Source: CAYGWX01 sp964353855 [NCBI: uncultured bacterium]
Lineage (GTDB): Bacteria; Edwardsbacteria; CAYGWX01
Length of the DNA: 15,503 nt
Direction: 5' to 3'
Assembly: GCA_964353855.1 (NCBI GenBank)
Contig: CAYGWX010000058.1
Coordinates: 1-15,503 of the forward strand
In this document: one piece after another, positions 1 to 7,741 of the stretch
How the letters are laid out: the number at the start of each line of letters is the position of its first letter
Numbering within the stretch: the first letter of the stretch is position 1
Program-made: the position numbers and the translations under genes
Notes under the pieces: generated by a model
The model's input: the letters and a program-made list of their open reading frames with translations, nothing else
Databases searched by the model: none
What the model was told of the DNA's origin: nothing

Positions 1-406
1 TGTCGTCCGGCCCGGGCAGGTAGTTGTAGTTCGGGGAGCGGAGGAACCCGTAGCCTTCCTGCAGGATATCCAGGACCCCCTCCCCGAACAGGAGCCCGTT
101 CTGCTTGGTCTGGGCCTCCAGGATCTTGAAGATCAGGTCCTGTTTCTTGAGCCCGGAGTAGCCCGGGATCCCCAGGGACTTGGCCACGCTGGTCAGGTCC
201 GCGATGGTCTTCGCCTTGAGGACGGAGATCTCCATCCCACCGGCGGGGACCGGGGATCTGGGTTCCGGTCTGGCCTCGGCGCCGGCCGGGGCTTTGGGTT
301 CCGCTCTGGTCTCGGCGGCGGCCGTGGCTTTGGGTTCCGGTTTGGCCTCGGCAGCGCCCGTGGAGGGCGCCTCGGGATCGGTCTTGCTGCGGGCGGGGGG
401 AGCCAT
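1..406 (-). CDS. rho: Transcription termination factor Rho, N-terminal part (cut by window edge)
   Basis: Rho is the hexameric RNA-dependent ATPase/helicase that ends transcription at C-rich sites. The first 135 codons are visible. From residue 58 on they match the Rho N-terminal helix bundle and the start of the cold-shock-like RNA-binding domain: MEISVLKAKTIADL, then KKQDLIFKILEAQ, FGEGVLDILQEGYGFLRS and YNYLPGPDD. The ATPase domain lies beyond the window. Residues 1-57 are an extra Ala/Pro/Glu-rich extension absent from short Rho proteins, containing three 12-residue repeats. I chose the ATG at 406 because a GGAG lies just upstream and the frame is open and compositionally regular through the extension. 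Met58 is an alternative start, but its upstream GGTGGG touches the start codon. The gene follows the hybrid kinase on the same strand but has its own promoter. Identity is very secure; the exact start is less so. Confidence 0.96.
   Translation of the reverse strand, partial: MAPPARSKTDPEAPSTGAAEAKPEPKATAAAETRAEPKAPAGAEARPEPRSPVPAGGMEISVLKAKTIADLTSVAKSLGIPGYSGLKKQDLIFKILEAQTKQNGLLFGEGVLDILQEGYGFLRSPNYNYLPGPDD
245..352 (-). repeat. Three tandem 36-bp repeats in the rho N-terminal extension
   Basis: Three in-frame 36-bp units encode residues 19-30, 31-42 and 43-54 of Rho. Each has the pattern A-E-[AT]-[KR]-[PA]-E-P-[KR] followed by four small or proline residues. The DNA copies share a core reading gggttccg...ctggcctcggc on the plus strand with scattered substitutions. 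This is a coding minisatellite giving a charged, disordered, repetitive tail. Confidence 0.85.
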
Positions 407-521
407 GGTTCTCCGAGTTAAAGGGAAAACTTTAAAAAATGAATTGGGATTTTTAAGCTTAAAGGAGGTAGGTGAAATCGCCTGAAAAGCTTTTTTGAGA
501 CGTTCGTCTGCTGGTGTTTTA

Positions 522-551
522 ATTTTATCCGAAACAGGATGGCGTTGTCAA
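522..551 (-). promoter_or_regulatory. Predicted sigma70-type promoter of rho
   Basis: On the minus strand TTGACA (546-551, perfect -35) is followed after 18 bp by TAAAAT (522-527, five of six -10 bases). It lies between the stop of the hybrid kinase and rho and predicts a start near 515, giving a leader of roughly 110 nt. That leader begins with a small hairpin (AGACG/CGTCT, 498-509) and later carries CCTCCTTTA. A long leader fits known autoregulation of rho in other bacteria; the mechanism here is not shown. Confidence 0.65.
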
Positions 552-591
552 GAGGCTAATGGGATTGGGGGCCTGGGAATCCGGTCGCTTT

Positions 592-3500
592 TTACGGCCC
601 CTCCAGAACCTCCCGGACCCGGCGGGCGAGAGCTATGGGCTGGAAGGGCTTCTGGAGCAGTGACGGCTCTAAGCCCAAGCCTCCGTAGGAGGAGATGTCC
701 CCATCGGTATAACCGGACATGAAGAGGACCTTCATATCGGGGCGCAGGGGCTGGAGACGGCGGGCCAGTTCGGGGCCCCCGAGGCGGGGCATGATGACAT
801 CGGTCAACAGAAGGTGGATGGGGCCCGGGTGGCTGCCGGCCACCTTCAGGGCCTCCTCGCCATCACCGGCTTCCAGCACCGTGTAGCCTGCGCTCCGCAG
901 GATCTCGCGGGCCAGAGAGCGGACGACTTCCTCGTCCTCGGCCAGCAAAACTGTTTCCACGCCCCGGGGGAGTTCGGCCTCGACAGGGTTGGGCTGGGAA
1001 GAAGGGAGGGGGGCGGGGGGTTCCTCGGTGCGGGGGAGGTAGATTTTGAAGGCGGAGCCCTTTCCGGGAGCGCTTTCCACAACGATGTGGCCGCCTGTCT
1101 GCTTGACGATACTGTAGGCCGTGGAGAGGCCCAGGCCGGTCCCCTTGCCCTTGTCCTTGGTGGTGAAGAAAGGCTCGAAGAGGTGGGACTGGACCTCCGC
1201 ATCCATGCCGTGCCCGGTGTCGCTCACCGCAATCATCACGTAGGGACCGGGGGCGACCTCCCTCCGCCGCCGGGCATAGGACTTGTCCAGGACGACGTTC
1301 TTGGTCTCGATGGAGAGCTTTCCGCCGCCGGGCATGGCGTCCCGGGCATTGATCACCAGGTTCATCAAGACCTGCTCGATCTGCACCGGGTCGGCCTTCA
1401 CGCGTCCCAGGGCGCCCTCGGGGTGGATGGTGAGCTCAATATCCTCTCCGATCAGCCCGCGGAGAATCCGCTCGACCTCGGCGACCACCCCGTTGAGGTC
1501 CAGGACCTGCATCTGGAAGGCGTGCCGGCGGCTCAAGGACAGGAGCTGCTGGGTGAGGTTCGCGGCCCGGTTGGCCGAGGAAAGGATGTTGTCGGCATAG
1601 CGGCGCAGGGGGCCGGAGGGGTCGTCCTCCGCGAGCTTCTTGGCGAGGAGGTCGGAGTATCCCATGATGCTGGTCAGGAGGTTGTTGAAATCATGGGCCA
1701 CCCCCCCGGCCAGCCTTCCCAAGGCCTCCATCTTCTGAGCCTGCAGGAACTCGGCCTCCAGGAGCTTGCGCTCCGTGATGTCGGTGATGACCCCGATGGA
1801 CCCTGCCACGTTGCCCCGGGCATCGGTCACCGGGGACCCGCTGATCCGGACCAGGACCTCCTCGCCGTTCTTCTTCCGCATCCGGGTCTCGTAGGCGTCG
1901 GAGGCTTTCTCCAGCCTCAGGCGGTTCTTCCTGCGGATCAGCTCCTGCTCCTCGGGGTCGAAGTAGATCTCGTACCCCACCCGGCCCAGGAGCTCGTCTT
2001 CACCGTAGCCTATCATCTGGCAGAACTGGGGGTTGACGAACAGGACCCGGTCGTCGTTGTCCACCTGCATCACGGCCTCGCTCATGCCCTCCACCAGGGT
2101 CCGATACTTCACCTCCGATTCGGCCAACTTCTCCTCGGCCCGTTTGCGCCCGGTGATGTTGTTTCCGATGCACAGGATTTCCGCGAGCTTCCCGTCCGGA
2201 TCGAGGACCGGCTTGTTGGTCCAGGCGACCCAGACCCGCTCCCCGCTGCGGAGCATGTTCTCGTTCTCGTTGGTCGCGTACCGTTCGGGGTGCCGGGAGA
2301 TGTCCCGGATCATCTGGGCCAGGTCCCTGCCCGACGACTCTTTTTCCGGGACGATCGTCCCGACGACGTTCCGGCCCAGGATCTCCTCCTCGCGGAAGCC
2401 GAAGAAGCGCTGCGCGAATTCGTTGAAGAAGGTGATCCGGCCCTCCGAGTCTCTCCGCAGGATGATGCTGTTGGCGTTCTCGACGAGCTCCCGGTATTTC
2501 GCCTCGCTCTTCCGCAGCGCCTCCTCGGCCTTCCGGCGCTCGCTGATGTCCTGGGTCAGGGTGACCACCTTCTCCACCCGGCCCTCTTGGTTGCGCAGGG
2601 CGTACAGGTACATGGAGATCCATTGCGCGGCTCCGGGCCGTGGCTCCGGGATCTCAAGCTCCGGGAGGAAGAGGATGGAAACGCCGCCCTCGGGAGTGAA
2701 TAGCCGATCCAGGTCCTGGCCGCTTTCCCCCAGATAGGGACAGCGTTCCTTCCAGGATCTCCCCGCGCTCCACTTTTCGTTCTCCTGGATCTCGGCCTCT
2801 GATATCGCCCAGATCTTCTTCCAGGCCTCGTTGACCTGGAGCAGGGCCCCGGCCTGATCCCGGATGGAGATGCCCACCGGAGAATGGTCGAGCACCGCTC
2901 GGCTCATCGCCTCGCTCTCCCGGAGTGCTTCCTCGGCTTTCCTGCGGCCGGAGATGTCCCGGGTCACCCCCAGGATCCCCACCGGCCGGCCGGTTTGATC
3001 CCGCAGAAAGGTCGTGGTCACCTCGGTCCAGATCGCCGAGCCGTCTTTACAGAGGTTTTCCAGCTCCAGGGTCCGAGATCGGTTGGGATCGCTCCGTCCG
3101 GAGCCCTCGAGGGCCATCTCCTCGGAGAAGGCCTGCATCGCCTTTTCGAAGGAAGCAGGGGTCAAGGTCTCTTTCAAGGAAAGCCCTTTGGCTTCCTCAA
3201 CGCTGTATCCCCGTTGGCGCCGGACCGAGGGGCTGAAGTAAGTGAAGCGCAGGGTCAGGTCCAGGGTCCAGATCACATCCGTCACGTTTTCAGCCAGGAG
3301 CCGGTAGTGAGCTTCGCTTTCTTGGAGCGCCTCCTCGGCCCGCTTGCGCTCGGTGATGTCCTGGTTGACGCCGTAGGTCCTTACGGTGCGCCCCTGCTCG
3401 TCCTTGACAATGAAGAAACGCACCGTGATGTGACCGACCTCCCCGTCGGCGTAGAGGATCCGGTGTTCGAGCTGGCGGTCGAAATTTGGATCGGTGGCTT

Positions 3501-6150
3501 CGATCGCCGTCCGGACTTCCTGGCCCACCATGGCCGCGTCGTCGGGATGACAGAACCTTCGTGCGTAGTCCGCCGAGGACATCTTGTACCCACCCACCTT
3601 CTCGGCCGTGGTCCGGAATATCCGGTAGAAGTTGTCGTTGAACGTGAACGTGTCGCTGCCGACGTCGTACTCCCAGTGGCCGGCGCGGGTCATTTTCAGC
3701 GCGTTGGAAAGCTGAGCCTCGCTCGTGTGCAGCGCCTCCTCGGCCTTCCGGCGCTCGGTGATGTCGGTCAGGAAGTTCAGGGTCGCCGGCTTCCCCTTCC
3801 AGGAGATGACCACGGCGCTGATTTCGACCCAGCAGTCCTCCCCGGCCTTCGTGACGATGCGGAAAGGATACACCGGGGGCACGGGTTTCCCCTGGAGCCG
3901 CTTCTGGTGCCGCTCGACCACCATCGCGCGGTCCTCGGGATGGATGAACTCAGGGAACGGCCTGGAAGTCAGCTCCCCTTCCGAAAAACCGGTGATCTCC
4001 TGCACCTTTGGATTGACGAACTTCATCATCCCGTCCTGGGCCACCAGGATCGCGTCGCTGGCGTGCTCCACCACCAGACGGTACTTCTCCTCGCTCTCCT
4101 GGAGCGCCTCCACGGCCCGCTTGCGCTCGGTGACGTCCCGGACATTCATAACGAAGCCTGCAACGGCTGGATTATCGAACAGGCTCCTTCCCACCCCTTC
4201 CAGAATGCGCTCCGATCCGTCTTTATGCCGGACGCGGAAAGCATTGGGAACAATGCTGTCGGTTATAAGTACCGCCTTGCCGAAATCAATAACGGCTTTC
4301 GGAAGATCGGCCAACGCAATGAAGTTAAAACCGCTTTCGCCGATCAACTCCTCGGGTTTATATCCCATTACGCGCTCGATCGAGGGACTCACATAAGTAA
4401 TGATTCCCTTTTTATCCACCACGATAACAACATCTAAGGAGTTCTCCGTGAGGGCGCGGAAATGCTCCTCGCTCTCCTGCAGCGCCTTCTCAATCCGCTT
4501 GCGTTCCGTGATGTCCCGTGCAAAAGCGCTATGATATTCTTTACCCTCGTATTCAAAGAACGTCGCCACGATCTCGACGGGGAAAACTCTCCCGTCCTTG
4601 GTTCGGTGACGGGATTCAAACGTTAAAGAACCGGCGCGCTTCAGCCTTTCCCAGAATTCGGACCACATCTCGGCCTGATAATCCGGGTCTATGTCGTGAA
4701 CGGTCATCGAGAGCAGTTCTTCCCGCGTATAGCCCGTGCAGCGACAGAAAGCATGGTTGACATCAATGTAGCGTGCCTCCCGATCTACACAAACCACCTC
4801 GTCGGTTGAAGTGTCGAGCGAAACCCGAGTAAATTGCAGCGCCTCCTCCATCCGCTTGCGCTCGGTGATGTCGCGGGCGATCGTCATCACCGATTGGACG
4901 CTGCCCTCGGGAGCCAGCTCGGGGATGAACCGGGTGTTAAAGTATCGCAGGCCGTCCGGCGTGGGGAAGGCGTCCACTACTTCCAGGGGTTGACCGGTCT
5001 CCAGGACTTGCCGAATATACTGTTCCCACCTCCCGGCCGTGGGTTCGGGGACTCCCGATTCGGGGATGGTTTTGCCGATGTACTCGCTGGCCGAAAACCG
5101 GCCCGCCCTCGCGGCCGCAGGGTTGACGTAGGTGTGCCGCAGCTGCCTGTCGAACCGGGCGATCAGGTCCGGCGAGTTTTCCGCCAGCGTCCTGTAATCT
5201 TCTTCCTTCCGCCGCAGCGCCTCTTCGGCCCGCTTGCGCTCGGTGATGTCCAAGCCGCTGGTTATGAAAGCCTTGGGAGTCCCCTGCGCGTCCCGCAACA
5301 CGGCGGTGTTGATCTCAATGGTGTGGCGGCTTCCATCCTTCTTGATGCCCGTGAAAATTTCTTTGACCAGACTTTCGCCCCTGAGGAGCTTCTGGATTCC
5401 CTCCCTCGCTTTCCCGTGTTCCTCGGGGGGGATCAGCTGGAAGCTCTTTCTTCCGACCATCTCCTCCGGGCTTGCGTACCCGTGCAACGCTGCGCTTTGC
5501 GGTGAGGCATAGGTGATGTTTCCTTCCAGGTCCGTGACCGTCACCGCCTCGGGGGTGGCCTTGAGGAGCGTCTCGAAGGTCTCTTTGGCCTCCCTCAGCG
5601 CCTCCTCGGTCCGCTTTCGTTCGGTGATGTCGCGATTGATGCTCTGGATGGCCCACCGGCCCTGGTATTTGACCCTTGAGCCGTTGATCTCCACAAACAT
5701 CTCGCTCCCGTCTTTCCGATAGTGCACGGATTCGAAATGATGGTAAAATCCTTGGTCCAGGGTTGCCTGGATTTGTACCTTCCCCCGGGGGACATCATGG
5801 GTGATCTTCTCCAGGGACATCCCGATGAACTCCGAGCGTCCGAACCCGTACAGCTCGCAGGCCTTCTGATTGACCTCCAGGACCACCTCGTCCTCCGGGC
5901 GGAAAATCAAGATCGCGTCGTGGGCGCTCTCAACCAGATGGCGGTACTCCCGCTCCGACTGTCTGAGCGCGGCCTCGATCCTCTCCCGTTCCTGCGTCTC
6001 CCGGCGCAGGGATTCGAGGTCGGGGCGCAGGCCGACCGACGGCTGGTCCGTCTCCGGACGGTCTGTCGCCCGGGCCTCCCGGGAAGCGTTGTCCTGCTTC
6101 CTGGCCCTGCCTTTCGGAATCGGCCTGTTCTTTCTCTTCTCAGAGTCCAT
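592..6150 (-). CDS. Giant soluble hybrid histidine kinase with 11 tandem PAS domains
   Basis: This 1852-residue sensor kinase should autophosphorylate on histidine and pass the phosphate to its own receiver. After a basic N-terminus and short coiled coil (about 40-65) come eleven PAS/PAC units, ending at the DITERKR-type linkers near residues 178, 304, 430, 549, 675, 799, 934, 1069, 1203, 1335 and 1461. HisKA follows, with His1486 in GGVAHDFNNLL. HATPase has Asn1601 in NLVINARDAM, Asp1644 in DTGHGMD and a GKGTGLGL glycine box. The receiver has acidic residues in LLAEDEE (1735-1741), phosphoacceptor Asp1784 in LLLTDVIMP and Lys1834 in QKPF. No transmembrane segment or signal peptide is visible, so it should be cytoplasmic. 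No output domain or DNA-binding region exists, so the phosphate must go to a partner outside this gene. The ATG at 6150 has no clear Shine-Dalgarno. PAS 4-5 are noticeably lower in GC than the rest. Ligands cannot be read from sequence. Confidence 0.96.
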   Translation of the reverse strand: MDSEKRKNRPIPKGRARKQDNASREARATDRPETDQPSVGLRPDLESLRRETQERERIEAALRQSEREYRHLVESAHDAILIFRPEDEVVLEVNQKACELYGFGRSEFIGMSLEKITHDVPRGKVQIQATLDQGFYHHFESVHYRKDGSEMFVEINGSRVKYQGRWAIQSINRDITERKRTEEALREAKETFETLLKATPEAVTVTDLEGNITYASPQSAALHGYASPEEMVGRKSFQLIPPEEHGKAREGIQKLLRGESLVKEIFTGIKKDGSRHTIEINTAVLRDAQGTPKAFITSGLDITERKRAEEALRRKEEDYRTLAENSPDLIARFDRQLRHTYVNPAAARAGRFSASEYIGKTIPESGVPEPTAGRWEQYIRQVLETGQPLEVVDAFPTPDGLRYFNTRFIPELAPEGSVQSVMTIARDITERKRMEEALQFTRVSLDTSTDEVVCVDREARYIDVNHAFCRCTGYTREELLSMTVHDIDPDYQAEMWSEFWERLKRAGSLTFESRHRTKDGRVFPVEIVATFFEYEGKEYHSAFARDITERKRIEKALQESEEHFRALTENSLDVVIVVDKKGIITYVSPSIERVMGYKPEELIGESGFNFIALADLPKAVIDFGKAVLITDSIVPNAFRVRHKDGSERILEGVGRSLFDNPAVAGFVMNVRDVTERKRAVEALQESEEKYRLVVEHASDAILVAQDGMMKFVNPKVQEITGFSEGELTSRPFPEFIHPEDRAMVVERHQKRLQGKPVPPVYPFRIVTKAGEDCWVEISAVVISWKGKPATLNFLTDITERRKAEEALHTSEAQLSNALKMTRAGHWEYDVGSDTFTFNDNFYRIFRTTAEKVGGYKMSSADYARRFCHPDDAAMVGQEVRTAIEATDPNFDRQLEHRILYADGEVGHITVRFFIVKDEQGRTVRTYGVNQDITERKRAEEALQESEAHYRLLAENVTDVIWTLDLTLRFTYFSPSVRRQRGYSVEEAKGLSLKETLTPASFEKAMQAFSEEMALEGSGRSDPNRSRTLELENLCKDGSAIWTEVTTTFLRDQTGRPVGILGVTRDISGRRKAEEALRESEAMSRAVLDHSPVGISIRDQAGALLQVNEAWKKIWAISEAEIQENEKWSAGRSWKERCPYLGESGQDLDRLFTPEGGVSILFLPELEIPEPRPGAAQWISMYLYALRNQEGRVEKVVTLTQDISERRKAEEALRKSEAKYRELVENANSIILRRDSEGRITFFNEFAQRFFGFREEEILGRNVVGTIVPEKESSGRDLAQMIRDISRHPERYATNENENMLRSGERVWVAWTNKPVLDPDGKLAEILCIGNNITGRKRAEEKLAESEVKYRTLVEGMSEAVMQVDNDDRVLFVNPQFCQMIGYGEDELLGRVGYEIYFDPEEQELIRRKNRLRLEKASDAYETRMRKKNGEEVLVRISGSPVTDARGNVAGSIGVITDITERKLLEAEFLQAQKMEALGRLAGGVAHDFNNLLTSIMGYSDLLAKKLAEDDPSGPLRRYADNILSSANRAANLTQQLLSLSRRHAFQMQVLDLNGVVAEVERILRGLIGEDIELTIHPEGALGRVKADPVQIEQVLMNLVINARDAMPGGGKLSIETKNVVLDKSYARRRREVAPGPYVMIAVSDTGHGMDAEVQSHLFEPFFTTKDKGKGTGLGLSTAYSIVKQTGGHIVVESAPGKGSAFKIYLPRTEEPPAPLPSSQPNPVEAELPRGVETVLLAEDEEVVRSLAREILRSAGYTVLEAGDGEEALKVAGSHPGPIHLLLTDVIMPRLGGPELARRLQPLRPDMKVLFMSGYTDGDISSYGGLGLEPSLLQKPFQPIALARRVREVLEGP

Positions 6151-6207
6151 CTTTGTTTTTTTTAAACCGTCGGTGTGAATCCTTTTCCCTGACCCTTTTC
6201 CCTGATA

Positions 6208-6236
6208 ATCTTAAAGCTTATGGCCGGAAAAGTCAA
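6208..6236 (-). promoter_or_regulatory. Predicted sigma70-type promoter of the hybrid kinase
   Basis: On the minus strand TTGACT (6231-6236) and TAAGAT (6208-6213) are separated by exactly 17 bp, matching five and four of six consensus bases. The predicted start near 6201 gives a leader of about 50 nt before the ATG at 6150. Confidence 0.5.
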
Positions 6237-6550
6237 GCCTTTATTTTAAGACGCCCCTCTCCCTCCCCTGGGCGGGGGCGGAAGGGAGGCTTTTCAGGGC
6301 TTGACCGGAGGGGGATGTTCGTCATCTTCTACTCACCCTGAGTCTCAAGACAGCCGGCCGGGCCCTCCAAGACGCTTCCTGACCATCTCCCCGACCAAAA
6401 GGAGACCCCGCCAACTTGATCGGTCGCGAGCTTGGCACTTCAGAAGCCCGGCGTCCTCAATAGTGGAATCATTTTAAAGCCCCTTGAAGGGGGAGAGAAA
6501 GGATAAGTAAGAGTTATCGGAACCGTCTCAGCGGGTTGTCGTGTTTTACA

Positions 6551-6588
6551 AATTTAAACAGGGCTCTTCCCTTAGCCCTGTTTAAATT
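6551..6588. repeat. Perfect 15-bp inverted repeat with 8-nt loop
   Basis: Arms AATTTAAACAGGGCT (6551-6565) and AGCCCTGTTTAAATT (6574-6588) are exact reverse complements around an 8-nt loop. No poly-T follows on either strand, so this is not a classical terminator. It could be an mRNA-stabilising hairpin, a backup terminator, or a mobile-element relic. Confidence 0.85.
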
Positions 6589-6710
6589 AAGCCCTATTTC
6601 CCCCATTTGATCTCATGGGTGTCCGAATGATAACAGGAACGGTCCCCCGGATTCATGAACCAGTGCCTATATTCCTAAGGGATGGGAAAAGATCAACCAC
6701 CAGGGAGGTT

Positions 6711-6738
6711 AAAAAAACAGGGCGCGGTGTTTCGCGCC
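6711..6738 (-). terminator. Intrinsic terminator of the TPR gene
   Basis: Read on the minus strand, GGCGCG, a 6-nt loop and CGCGCC form a perfect GC stem, followed two to three bases later by seven consecutive T (plus-strand A-run 6711-6717). It lies about 30 bp past the TAG stop of the TPR gene. This implies a monocistronic TPR transcript not shared with the kinase further on. Confidence 0.88.
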
Positions 6739-6769
6739 GAAAATCTTACCCGAAGGATGGCGCCCAAGC

Positions 6770-7555
6770 CTACGCCATGGCGTATTCGCTGAGCCGTTGC
6801 TTGATTCCCCGGATCACCCCGGGATCGGTCTCCGTAAGCCATGACCGTGCCCAGTAGGGATAGGCCTCTTCCGACCGCCCTTGATGGTCCAGAAACGCGG
6901 CCAGTTTCTCCAGTCCCAGGGCAAAATCCGGATTAAGCCGTAAGGCCTCGTGGAAGTCCCGTTCGGCTGCCGCCACGCTCCCGCAGTCCCAGTGAATCAG
7001 CCCGAGGTGGTAATGGGCGCCGGCGCAGTCCGGTTTGAGCCGGAGCACTTCCTCGAATTCCTTCATGGCCTTTTCCGGAAAGCCTGTCTTGGCCAGGACG
7101 CACCCCAGATGGTAGTGGGCTTCGGGATCGTTCGGCTGGAGGCGCAGGACTTCGTAGAACTCCAGCTTGGCCTCGGTGAGCCGCCCCAGCTGCTCCAGGG
7201 CCAATCCCAGTGAGTAGTAGTCCTCGGGTTCGTCCATCCGCAGACGCACCGCTTCCTGGTAGGCCAGGATCGCTTCCTCATATTTCCCCAGATGGAAAAG
7301 GGTATAGCCCAAGTGACTGAAGGCCTCTGGCCATTCGGGTTTGAGGGCCAACGCCTGTTTATAGTTCTCCTCGGCTTCCTTGAAGTTACCGCGGGCCTTG
7401 TGCCTCTCGCCCAGGTTGAAAAAGCTTTCCGCGATCTTGGGGTCGGCCGCCGCGACCCGGGGGTGGCGGACGTGCTTCTTCCAAAACCGGTAGGTCAGGC
7501 CTCCCAGGACCGTCGCCACCAGCGCGCTGATCAGGAAATGGGTTAACGAAAACAT
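6770..7555 (-). CDS. Membrane-anchored protein with six TPR repeats
   Basis: The 261-residue product starts with one hydrophobic segment (about residues 4-24) followed by a cluster of basic residues (YRFWKKHVRHPR). By the positive-inside rule the TPR part should face the cytoplasm. Six TPR units fill about residues 43-245, with typical signatures such as LGYTLFHLGKYEEAI and repeated ALxLxP ends. TPRs bind other proteins; no catalytic motif is present. LapB is a known inner-membrane TPR protein of similar topology, but the CxxC metal module of LapB is absent. The start is supported by AAAGGAG seven bases upstream. Its promoter is a full-consensus sigma54 site, and a strong terminator follows, so it is a single-gene unit. 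The divergent neighbour is itself a TPR-containing sigma54 activator, making this gene a likely direct target and a possible binding partner. Family identity is firm; function is unknown. Confidence 0.93.
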   Translation of the reverse strand: MFSLTHFLISALVATVLGGLTYRFWKKHVRHPRVAAADPKIAESFFNLGERHKARGNFKEAEENYKQALALKPEWPEAFSHLGYTLFHLGKYEEAILAYQEAVRLRMDEPEDYYSLGLALEQLGRLTEAKLEFYEVLRLQPNDPEAHYHLGCVLAKTGFPEKAMKEFEEVLRLKPDCAGAHYHLGLIHWDCGSVAAAERDFHEALRLNPDFALGLEKLAAFLDHQGRSEEAYPYWARSWLTETDPGVIRGIKQRLSEYAMA

Positions 7556-7622
7556 GGGCTGCTCCTTTCCAGCAAAACAAGGGATAACCTCTTTATCCTA
7601 CCCTTTGTCACTTAAAGAAGGG

Positions 7623-7639
7623 TGCAAGCCGTGTGCCAA
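7623..7639 (-). promoter_or_regulatory. Sigma54 (-24/-12) promoter of the TPR gene
   Basis: On the minus strand the sequence is TTGGCACACGGCTTGCA, which fits the sigma54 consensus YTGGCACR-N4-TTGCW at every position, including GG to GC spacing. The predicted start is near 7612, giving a leader of about 57 nt before the TPR start codon. Sigma54 promoters are inactive without an AAA+ activator, and one is encoded divergently next door. Confidence 0.88.
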
Positions 7640-7659
7640 GTTTATTTAAATTTATAAAC
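7640..7659. repeat. AT-rich dyad adjoining the -24 element
   Basis: GTTTAT and ATAAAC (6-bp arms) flank an 8-bp AT core directly upstream of the sigma54 promoter. AT-rich sequence here is often a bend, an IHF-like site or an UP-like element; which one cannot be told by eye. Confidence 0.5.
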
Positions 7660-7741
7660 AACAGGTGATGCGTGGTTTAGGCCAGTATTCATCGGGGGGC
7701 AAACTGGGGAAATTAATTCCTAAAACAAGGGGAGCGGAAAA

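Larger units (their letters stand above)
6151..6769. other. Non-coding stretch between hybrid kinase and TPR gene
   Basis: About 620 bp separate two same-strand genes and contain no convincing gene. It holds the kinase promoter, a GC-rich imperfect inverted repeat (C-rich then G-rich, about 6253-6290) followed by TTTT on the plus strand, a small CCCCTT-GA-AGGGG hairpin near 6480, a perfect 15-bp inverted repeat and the terminator of the TPR gene. A plus-strand TTGGCAC near 6432 has a poor -12 element. The one open frame (80 codons from 6615) runs antisense into the TPR gene and has no family resemblance. Confidence 0.6.

Noticed and set aside
814-2703. Long plus-strand open frame (629 codons) antisense to the hybrid kinase
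   Set aside because: It lies entirely opposite a gene with clear HisKA, HATPase and PAS motifs; GC-rich codon usage depletes stops on the opposite strand. The translation has no family resemblance.
2884-4437. Second long antisense frame (517 codons) opposite the PAS array
   Set aside because: Its apparent periodic motifs (such as repeated LGDV) are reverse complements of the PAS linkers, not independent coding signal.
6253-6290. C-rich/G-rich imperfect repeat as a CRISPR or tRNA remnant
   Set aside because: Single imperfect hairpin with no repeats around it and no cloverleaf.
6432-6448. TTGGCAC-N5-AAGCC on the plus strand as a sigma54 promoter
   Set aside because: GG and GC spacing is right, but the -12 thymines are missing and no gene lies downstream.
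6615-6857. 80-codon plus-strand frame
   Set aside because: It crosses the TPR gene terminator and the TPR coding end antisense, with no SD and no coding character.
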